Assembly: GCA_003577005.1 (NCBI GenBank)
Contig: QEUW01000281.1
Span: 1 to 18,517, forward strand
Reading direction: 5' to 3'
DNA length: 18,517 bases
From: Chloroflexota bacterium
GTDB lineage: Bacteria; Chloroflexota; Anaerolineae; Caldilineales; Caldilineaceae
Part shown: piece after piece, positions 1 through 5,992 of the stretch
Numbering within the stretch: the stretch's first letter is position 1
Layout of the letters: each line of letters opens with the position of its first letter
Notes under the pieces: generated by a model
Database searches by the model: none
What the model saw: the letters and a program-made list of their open reading frames with translations, nothing else
What the model was told of the DNA's origin: nothing
Made by a program: the position numbers and the translations under genes

Positions 1-2
1 TC

Positions 3-695
3 GAGCGTTTGCGCCGGGTGGAGAACTATGACTGGCGCACCGTAGTCCCTTTCCGCAACAAAGAGGATTGCGGTCATGAGCAGCCCTGGCTTCGTTTTCT
101 GGCCGGCGAGAATCCCACCTATCCCGAAGAGATCCTGCGCGCCACCTACAGCATGGTCTGTCACCGGCTGGCGCTGATTGCCGCCGACGAGGCCGACTTG
201 ACTCAGGTCAACATCCACCACTGGCAGCAGCACAACCCAGTGATCACCGAGGCGCTGGTCCAGTTGACGCTGGGCGCACCGCAGATCATCTACAATGGCG
301 GGCTGCTCCACTGTGCGCTCCGCTATTTTGACGCCCGGCGCCAACGCCCCGGCCTGCCACAGGATGTCGCCGCACTGGTGGAGGAAGTCGGGGCGGCGCA
401 CGCAAGAGTACGGCTGGTCAACCTGAGCCCATTCACCCCCCGCGAGCTGATCCTCCAGGCAGGCGGTTTTGGCGAACATCAATTTTTGTCGGTGCGCTAT
501 GATGTGCGGACGAGCGACTACCCGGGTTCGCACCACGAATACGCCCCACCACCCCTCCAAACCACCACGGAGAGCCAGCCGGTGAATGACCGCTATCTCC
601 AACTCTTGCTGCCACCTGCCACAGAGATTATCCTTGAGTTGGAGGTGGCGCGCTATACAAACCAACCCTTGTACACACCGCCGTGGAAGGTATAA
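3..695 (+). CDS. C-terminal part of an unrecognised protein (5' truncated by window)
   Basis: The frame is open from base 3 with no upstream stop, so the gene starts outside the window; a TTG at base 9 is in frame, but I see no reason to treat it as the true start. About 230 residues are visible. The first half is probably alpha-helical and rich in Trp, His and Cys. The second half (from about residue 130) looks like a beta domain, beginning with an NLSPF segment followed by a GGFGEHQF segment. I have an impression of similar uncharacterised proteins in other soil and Chloroflexota genomes but cannot name a family or function. There is no signal peptide or membrane segment in the visible part. 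It ends 197 bases before the next + strand gene, and a MITE-like inverted repeat fills that gap. Codon use looks like that of its neighbours. Confidence 0.75.
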   Translation, partial: ERLRRVENYDWRTVVPFRNKEDCGHEQPWLRFLAGENPTYPEEILRATYSMVCHRLALIAADEADLTQVNIHHWQQHNPVITEALVQLTLGAPQIIYNGGLLHCALRYFDARRQRPGLPQDVAALVEEVGAAHARVRLVNLSPFTPRELILQAGGFGEHQFLSVRYDVRTSDYPGSHHEYAPPPLQTTTESQPVNDRYLQLLLPPATEIILELEVARYTNQPLYTPPWKV

Positions 696-714
696 ATTCA
701 ACTAGAGAAGCGCC

Positions 715-862
715 AAGAAGCTGCCTGAAAAGGGTGAGTAGGCTTGGTGCGTTGCACACGCAGTGTGCGATGCACCTGTAGAGGAAGCCCCGGAGCCCTG
801 GTGCATCGCACCTTTCAGGTACAATATACCAGGCCGATGCCACCCTTTTCAGGCAGTTTCTT
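715..862. mobile_element. MITE-like element with 22-bp near-perfect terminal inverted repeats
   Basis: Bases 715-736 and 841-862 are inverted copies matching at 21 of 22 positions; the shared core is CTGCCTGAAAAGGGTG. Inside, a second motif occurs three times in alternating orientation: GGTGCGTTGCAC at 746-757, GTGCGATGCACC at 765-776 and GGTGCATCGCAC at 800-811. The 765-776 and 800-811 copies are perfect reverse complements, while 746-759 and 763-776 pair at 12 of 14 positions around a 3-base loop. No protein is encoded. The ~150-bp size, the terminal inverted repeats and the lack of coding capacity fit a miniature inverted-repeat element. No clean target-site duplication is visible; the flanks AGAG...GCC at 704-714 and 863-874 agree only loosely. 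It could instead be a large structured terminator for the upstream gene. Confidence 0.55.
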
Positions 863-891
863 AGAGGCTGAGCCACGAGCCCGGTTTTCTT

Positions 892-1494
892 ATGGCTTTG
901 TTGCAGCGCGCCTCTACAGTTGTTTTTGCTGGCACAGGTGGCCCGTGGGGTGCTACTCTATCTCTTTTTCTCACTGGTTTTTTTTCACTGAAATGGATGA
1001 ATTGGATGATCACCTTGTTTTGGGGAATTGTGTGGGGTATTGTGGGCGGCCTGGTCTCCTGGCGGACCAATTTTCCGGGCGGCGCAGCGGTCGGCGCGAT
1101 GATCGGCTGCGGCCTCTACAGTGTCCTGCTGAGCCAACCGGCCTCTGTGCCCCCGGTGATGAACCTCGGCGCCCAGATTGCGGTGGGGATCGTCGTGGGC
1201 TTCTCGTTCCGGCGCGAGCTTTTGCAAGAGGGGCTACCGATCCTGATCTGGGGGGTGATCGGCGCCTTTGTCTTTCTGTTGGTGGGGCTGTTGCTCTCGG
1301 TCGTGGCAGCCAGGCTCGGTTATCTCCACTTTAACACGGCGATCTTTGGCTTTTCTCCCGGCGGCTTTACCAATATGGCGGTCATGGCCGGCGACGAGGG
1401 TGCTGAGGCCGCGCCCGTAGCCTTGATCCACTTTGTCCGCGTGGTATTGCTCTTTATCGTTGTACCCCTCATGGTACGCTTGCTGACCCGGTAA
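892..1494 (+). CDS. AbrB-family membrane protein, single-repeat (half-length) form
   Basis: This 200-residue, very hydrophobic protein has about five or six predicted membrane segments. It carries hallmarks of the AbrB membrane family (PF05145, unrelated to the AbrB DNA-binding domain): a glycine-rich NFPGGAAVGAMIGCG segment (60-74), the loop SPGGFTNMAVMAGDEGAEAAPVA (155-177), described here by position, and the closing FVRVVLLFIVVPL helix (181-193). Family members are usually about 350 residues with two copies of this repeat; this one holds one copy. Members are annotated as putative transporters or ammonia-monooxygenase regulators, but the substrate is not known. The start is uncertain: ATG 892 has no clear ribosome site, and in-frame ATGs at 997 and 1006 would still leave the conserved core. 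The MITE-like element ends 29 bases upstream of ATG 892, so it may have replaced the native promoter. Confidence 0.75.
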   Translation: MALLQRASTVVFAGTGGPWGATLSLFLTGFFSLKWMNWMITLFWGIVWGIVGGLVSWRTNFPGGAAVGAMIGCGLYSVLLSQPASVPPVMNLGAQIAVGIVVGFSFRRELLQEGLPILIWGVIGAFVFLLVGLLLSVVAARLGYLHFNTAIFGFSPGGFTNMAVMAGDEGAEAAPVALIHFVRVVLLFIVVPLMVRLLTR

Positions 1495-1920
1495 CAAAGA
1501 GCGCGTATCCGGCGACCACCGCCCGAGTGACGGTCCATGACCCGCGCCTGTTCTTCATGTCGAACCGCGTTGGCCTACTGCTCAAATCTTTAGTCTCTCA
1601 TAATCGGTAAATTGACTAAGCCCGCAACAGCGGCTGTAGCGCCTCTTCCAGTGGTGGAGAAGTGCGGTCGGTCGCTTTTTTGCAGTTATTTAGCAAGTTA
1701 TGATTCGACTGGTCAGCTAATTGTTAGTTTTGCTTGTGCATTTTTGCACTATAGTAGTTGCACGCATGCGGCGACGAGGGGCAGAGCGCGACACTCCCCT
1801 GGCGTTGAGAACAGTCAAAGCAACTCTTCACTTCGTCGTAACGGTGGTCAGGACATACGACTGAAATCGAGCAGGTGATTACAACCAAAGGGTTTTGGGG
1901 GACGAATGAGGAGGGGTCGT
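1495..1920. other. 426-base non-coding stretch with a short palindrome over a possible -10
   Basis: No convincing gene is present; the reading frames here have coding-unlike composition. The only local features are a T6 run near 1676-1681 without a good stem, and a perfect 5-bp inverted repeat GTGCA-TTTT-TGCAC at 1736-1749. That repeat is followed directly by TATAGT (1750-1755), which resembles a -10 box; the best -35 candidate, TTTTGC at 1728-1733 (16-base spacer), is poor. If this is the promoter of the protease gene, its 5' leader would be about 160 bases long. Confidence 0.35.
1909..1914 (+). promoter_or_regulatory. Ribosome binding site that decides the protease start
   Basis: A perfect AGGAGG lies 6 bases before ATG 1921. 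This favours that codon over the ATG five codons upstream at 1906, which overlaps the Shine-Dalgarno sequence itself. Confidence 0.6.
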
Positions 1921-3324
1921 ATGGTGCCGGCGCTGTTTGTACTCCTGGCAAACCGAGATAGTTCGACGCTCGTACGGCCGTTCGTCCGCTTGCTGCCTCT
2001 GGGGGCAGGGCTTATCGCTGCCGTCATTGCCCTGATGCCCCCCCAACCCCTCCTGGCTCACGGCGGGTACGAAGGCACTCTTGTAAGCGCCGCAGCCATG
2101 AACGGCCTGATCGCCGATGAGGTACTCTGCGGGCCCGGTGGCTACCGCATTGAAGAGACTGAGCTGTGTACCCACGGCCCGGATAGTTCCCCACAAGGCG
2201 ACGGCGAAGTGGCGATGGCTGGCGCCAACCTGGCCCCAATCATTTGTGAAGGTGATGGTGTCAGTGGCAAGCGAGTGCAGGTGCTCTACGTGCGCACGGA
2301 GAGCGCGCCAGAGCGCTACGCCCAATATCTGTCCTCCTTCCGCGCCTGGGCTGCTGAGGCCGATGCCATCTACAACGAGAGTGCCCAGATCACCGGCGGC
2401 CAGCGGCGGATTCGCTTTGTCACCAACGACACCTGCGAGATCGACATCCCGGTTGTCGTGTTGCCGGATGGCAGCGATGGCTCTTTTGCGAGCACAATCA
2501 GTGCCCTACGGACGCTCGGCTACAACCATCCCAACCGCAAATATCTTCTGTTCATGGAATCCAGCGTCTATTGCGGAATTGCTTCGGTCGTCAACGACCA
2601 TCGCCCCGGGTCGGAGAACCGCAGCAACCACATCGCCGGCTACGCCCGCGTGGATAACGGTTGTTGGGAGGGTGTAACGGTAGCCCACGAACTCACTCAT
2701 ACATTGGGTGGGATTCAACACACCGCCCCCAATGCGTCGGGCGGCTGGCACTGTGTCGATGAAAACGACATCATGTGCTACTCAGATGCCCCCTACTATC
2801 CGGCCCTCCACTTTGCCTGCCCAAGCACCCATTTTAATCACCTCCTTGACTGCAACAACGACGACTACTTCCACACCGATCCGCCGGCCGGCAGCTATCT
2901 CGCCACTCACTGGAATGTTGCCAACAGCGCCTTTCTCATCGCTGGCCCGCCGCTCCCGACCCGGCCCGAGCTAGCGTTGACGACCCAGAGCGGCGCCACC
3001 CAGGTAACCGTCTTCACCCCGGTCGAACTGGTGATTGAGACGCCGGTCACTGCGGCCGCCAACCGCACGACCAGCGACGTGCAACAGGTTGAATTCTCGC
3101 TAAACGATGAGTGGATCGCCACTGTCACCAGCGAGCCATATCGCTACACGTGGCAGGCCACTGTTGCGGGCGAATATACGTTTACCGCTCGTATCCAATG
3201 GTCCGATGGGGACACGGTGACCCTCACCCCTTTGGTGATTACCGTCCTTCCCGACAACCTGTTCGACGCGCCGCCCGATGATGACGGGCAACATGCTTTG
3301 CTGTTGCCCTTGATTATGAGCTGA
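1921..3324 (+). CDS. Secreted metzincin-type zinc metalloprotease with Ig-like domain and LPLI tail
   Basis: A 467-residue exported protein. A hydrophobic segment at about 26-45, followed by LLA-H, looks like a signal peptide with an unusually long n-region. The motif HELTHTLGGIQH (256-267) is the full metzincin zinc signature HExxHxxGxxH: three His ligands and the catalytic Glu257. An IMCYSD segment at 284-289 supplies a plausible Met-turn (Met285). The catalytic part is Cys-rich (at least ten Cys), which suggests disulfides outside the cell. Residues about 350-440 form an Ig-like beta domain of the kind that follows many bacterial secreted enzymes. The protein ends in HALLLPLIMS, like the short LPL(I/V) tails I recall on secreted Chloroflexota proteins. 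Similar domains occur in uncharacterised actinobacterial secreted proteins; the substrate is unknown. ATG 1906 is an alternative start. Confidence 0.85.
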   Translation: MVPALFVLLANRDSSTLVRPFVRLLPLGAGLIAAVIALMPPQPLLAHGGYEGTLVSAAAMNGLIADEVLCGPGGYRIEETELCTHGPDSSPQGDGEVAMAGANLAPIICEGDGVSGKRVQVLYVRTESAPERYAQYLSSFRAWAAEADAIYNESAQITGGQRRIRFVTNDTCEIDIPVVVLPDGSDGSFASTISALRTLGYNHPNRKYLLFMESSVYCGIASVVNDHRPGSENRSNHIAGYARVDNGCWEGVTVAHELTHTLGGIQHTAPNASGGWHCVDENDIMCYSDAPYYPALHFACPSTHFNHLLDCNNDDYFHTDPPAGSYLATHWNVANSAFLIAGPPLPTRPELALTTQSGATQVTVFTPVELVIETPVTAAANRTTSDVQQVEFSLNDEWIATVTSEPYRYTWQATVAGEYTFTARIQWSDGDTVTLTPLVITVLPDNLFDAPPDDDGQHALLLPLIMS

Positions 3325-3343
3325 TGGCCACAGATCACCAATG

Positions 3344-3373
3344 CGTAGCGGCGGTATGGAAACCGCCGCTACG
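3344..3373. terminator. Perfect 12-bp palindrome between convergent genes, probable bidirectional terminator
   Basis: CGTAGCGGCGGT (3344-3355) and ACCGCCGCTACG (3362-3373) pair perfectly around a 6-base loop, in the 93-base gap between the stops of the protease gene and the convergent dehydratase-like gene. There is no T-run on either side, so this is not a textbook intrinsic terminator. It may be a dispersed palindromic repeat (REP-like) that also blocks read-through or protects 3' ends. Confidence 0.5.
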
Positions 3374-3417
3374 AGTCCAGGCTATGGTCTGCGGAATGTA
3401 CGTACGGAATGGAGAGG

Positions 3418-4581
3418 TCAGGCGCCAAACCACTTCGTGCCCGGCCACTGGTACTGGCGGGCGACCTCTTCATCCAGTTCCACACCGATGCCGGGGCGGT
3501 CGCTGAGCGTGATATACCCGTCCTGGATGACGTCGGTCTTCTCTTTGATGATGGTAGTCCAGTAGTCGCGGTGGAGCCAATGGAACTCCAGCACGACAAA
3601 ATTGGGGACGGTGGCGCAAACGTGCGCCGAAGCCAGCGTGCCGATCGGGGACGAGACGTTGTGCGGCGCAAAGCCCATATAGTAGAGCTCGGCCATGTTG
3701 GCGCTCTTGCGCCCCTCGCTCAACCCGCCGCACTTGGGCAGGTCGGGCATGATAATATCTACCGCCTGTTTTTCGATCAACTCGCGCAGCCCGTGGCGCA
3801 GATAGAGATTTTCGCCGGCGCAGATGGGGTTTTTGCTGTGGCGCTTGACCTCGCGCATGGCGTCGATGTTTTCGGGCGGCACCGGCTCTTCGATCCAGAG
3901 CAGGTGATAGGGAGCCAGGTCCTGCACCACGCGGATGGCGCTGGGCGTGTCGAGCCGGGTGTGGATGTCCACCGCTACTGAAACCCCTTTTCCCGCCGCT
4001 CGTGTCACCATATCCACCAGTTCGACCATGCGCTCGTGCTCGACCTGGCCGGCGTGGTAGTTGAAGCGGTCCTTGACTACGGTAAAGGTCTGGTTGCCGC
4101 GGCGGGTGCTGTAGGCGCCGATGTCGATGTCCACCTTGAGGGCGGTAAAGCCACGTTTGAGCACCTCGTCCACCACCCGCTTGATCTGGTCGAAATCCAT
4201 GCCGGGGTCGATCTCACAGTCGGCGTAGACCCAGATCTTGTCGCGAAACTTGCCGCCCATGAGTTCGCAGATGGGCGCACCTAGCGCCTTGCCCTTGAGG
4301 TCCCACAGCGCCAGCTCGATGCCGGTGAGCGCGGTGATGAGGGCGCCGCCGGTGCCGCCGTCAAAGACATGCGAGCGCCGCATCTCCTCGAAGATAGCGT
4401 CGATGGCAAAAGGATCGCGCCCGACCAGCTTGGGCGCCAGATATTCGATGATGGCAATCGCCTGCATCCCCCCGTGGACACACTCGCCCAGCCCGGTGAT
4501 GCCGGCATCGGTCTCAACCTTGACCCAGAGGTGCATCCCGTGGCCGCGAGTGGCTGCGGTTTTGATGGCTGTGATCTTCAT
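3418..4581 (-). CDS. Mandelate racemase/muconate lactonizing enzyme family, sugar-acid dehydratase-like
   Basis: This 387-residue protein has the enolase-superfamily layout: an N-terminal alpha/beta capping domain (1-115) and a TIM barrel. The expected metal ligands are Asp205 (in AVDIHTRLD), Glu231 (in WIEEP) and Glu257 (in CAGENLY), with Lys149-x-Asp151 on the second strand, His207 two residues after the first ligand, and His307 in FAPHNVSSP. From memory, the D-H-E-E-H spacing equals that of E. coli D-galactonate dehydratase, so dehydration of an aldonic acid to a 2-keto-3-deoxy acid is a reasonable guess. The exact sugar acid cannot be told from sequence. The ATG start is supported by CCTCCT (read AGGAGG on the coding strand) at 4586-4591, 4 bases away. 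The gene stands apart from the M16 peptidase gene upstream (127-base gap), so it may have its own promoter. No partner sugar-acid genes are in view. Confidence 0.88.
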   Translation of the reverse strand: MKITAIKTAATRGHGMHLWVKVETDAGITGLGECVHGGMQAIAIIEYLAPKLVGRDPFAIDAIFEEMRRSHVFDGGTGGALITALTGIELALWDLKGKALGAPICELMGGKFRDKIWVYADCEIDPGMDFDQIKRVVDEVLKRGFTALKVDIDIGAYSTRRGNQTFTVVKDRFNYHAGQVEHERMVELVDMVTRAAGKGVSVAVDIHTRLDTPSAIRVVQDLAPYHLLWIEEPVPPENIDAMREVKRHSKNPICAGENLYLRHGLRELIEKQAVDIIMPDLPKCGGLSEGRKSANMAELYYMGFAPHNVSSPIGTLASAHVCATVPNFVVLEFHWLHRDYWTTIIKEKTDVIQDGYITLSDRPGIGVELDEEVARQYQWPGTKWFGA

Positions 4582-4708
4582 CCTTCCTCCTATTCAATCC
4601 TCCTGTTCAATGAGGTGTTGGTTGACGCCGCGCATCTGCCGCCCCGACTCGCTCAACTTGTCCACGCCAGGTGAACCGGGGCGGAAGATCGAGAATTAAG
4701 ATAGGGAA

Positions 4709-5992
4709 TTACAAATCATCCTGTGGAGTATACCAGCCTGCGGTCTGTCGTTCGCGCTTGAAATAGTGCTGCGCCACGCGTTGCACATCCGCTGCGGTGA
4801 CGGCTGTGAGCCGTTCCAGCCAGCCGTCAAGCCACTCGGTGCTGGCGATGATTTCGCTGATCCCCAACCAGTAGGCCTGGTAGGTAACGCTCTCGCTGCT
4901 GTAGACAAACTGGGCCTTGGTCTGTTTGATTGCCTTCTCTAACTCGGCGGCGGTGACGCCCTCTTGCTGGATCTTTCTCAGCTCGGCCCAGATCGCTGCC
5001 TCGACCTGCTCGTGGGTGACGCCTGGGGTCACCGTCGCGGCAAAGCTAAAGAGGTCGGGGTCGATGGTGGGCTGGTAGCTGGATTGGACAGCCACGGCCA
5101 GTTGCGTATCGACCAGCGCCTTGTAGAGGCGGTTGCTGCGGTTGTTGCCACCCCCACCAAAGAGACCCATCCCCTTGGCGCCGCTGAGCACGGCGTCCAT
5201 GACGATGAGCGGGAAGAAGTCCGCGTGTGTGGCCTGGGGCGCCGGAAAAGCCAGAATCAGGTACGAGGTCAGGTCGCTGCCGCGCAGGATGACGCGCCGC
5301 TCGGCGCGCTGCTCCGGGTCGGCCAGGCGGAGAGGTAGTACGGGCGGGCCGGGCGGGAGGTCGCCAAAATAGTGTTCGAGCTTTTGCAGCATCTCCTGTG
5401 TGTCGAAATCGCCCACCAGTACAGCGATGGCGTTGTTGGGAGTATAGAAACTACGATAGTGGTTGTAGAGGTCGTCACGCGTCATGGTGAGCAGGTCGCT
5501 CTTCCAGCCGATGATGGGGTGGTGGTAGCTGTGCGCCGGGTGCGCGGCGGCCTGCACCTCCTCTTGTAGCAGATAGAAGTAGCTGTTCTCGCTCCCCTCG
5601 CGCTCGCTGATGATCACCATTCGCTCAGATTCGGTCTCTTCGGAGTCGAAAAGCGAATTGGCCATGCGGTCGCTTTCGATCTGGAGCGCCAGTTCGATGC
5701 GGTCGGATGGGAAGGTCTCGTAATACGTGGTCCAATCCTGGGCGGTCATGCCGTTGAAGTGCCCGCCGGCGCGCGCGACGATCTTGTCCAGCGCGCCGGG
5801 CGGAAAGCGTTCGGTGCCCTTGAAGAGCATGTGCTCGACCCAGTGGCTGATGCCGGTACGGCCAGGCGTCTCGTTGCGGCTGCCCACACGATAGTAGATC
5901 CAAAAACTGGCGACCGGCGCGACATGACTCTCGCGCAGGATCACCTGCATGTTATTCTTCAGCCGATGCTTCGTCAGGGTTGCTAGCGCCAT
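4709..5992 (-). CDS. M16 family (pitrilysin/insulinase-type) zinc peptidase
   Basis: A 427-residue protein with the inverted zinc motif HWVEH (HxxEH, residues 50-54) and the third ligand expected at Glu130 in MVIISERE, about 76 residues later. The catalytic N-terminal half is followed by the second M16 domain (about 170-400), including [15 protein letters not shown]. The length fits single-unit bacterial M16 proteins, which act as homo- or heterodimers. There is no signal peptide, so it is probably cytoplasmic. The first 41 coding bases overlap the 3' end of the UDP-glucose dehydrogenase gene. A GAGGAG lies 12 bases before ATG 5992. A second ATG at 5950 sits one base after the dehydrogenase stop, but starting there would remove the first beta strand, so 5992 is preferred. 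Overlap implies co-transcription and probable translational coupling, though no pathway link to UDP-glucuronate is evident. Confidence 0.9.
   Translation of the reverse strand: MALATLTKHRLKNNMQVILRESHVAPVASFWIYYRVGSRNETPGRTGISHWVEHMLFKGTERFPPGALDKIVARAGGHFNGMTAQDWTTYYETFPSDRIELALQIESDRMANSLFDSEETESERMVIISEREGSENSYFYLLQEEVQAAAHPAHSYHHPIIGWKSDLLTMTRDDLYNHYRSFYTPNNAIAVLVGDFDTQEMLQKLEHYFGDLPPGPPVLPLRLADPEQRAERRVILRGSDLTSYLILAFPAPQATHADFFPLIVMDAVLSGAKGMGLFGGGGNNRSNRLYKALVDTQLAVAVQSSYQPTIDPDLFSFAATVTPGVTHEQVEAAIWAELRKIQQEGVTAAELEKAIKQTKAQFVYSSESVTYQAYWLGISEIIASTEWLDGWLERLTAVTAADVQRVAQHYFKRERQTAGWYTPQDDL

Noticed and set aside
1670..1690. T6 run as intrinsic terminator of the AbrB-like gene
   Set aside because: It is about 180 bases after the stop and no stable GC stem directly precedes it.
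1612..1878. 88-codon + strand frame before the protease gene
   Set aside because: Starts at TTG without a ribosome site and has Ser/Arg-rich, non-protein-like composition; treated as intergenic.
2117..2677. 186-codon frame within the metalloprotease gene
   Set aside because: Same-strand alternative frame rich in Pro, Ser, Thr and Arg; the zinc-protease frame is unambiguous.
5948..5950. ATG one base after the dehydrogenase stop as start of the M16 peptidase
   Set aside because: It would delete the first beta strand (KHRLKNN) typical of M16 proteins; ATG 5992 has a GAGGAG upstream.
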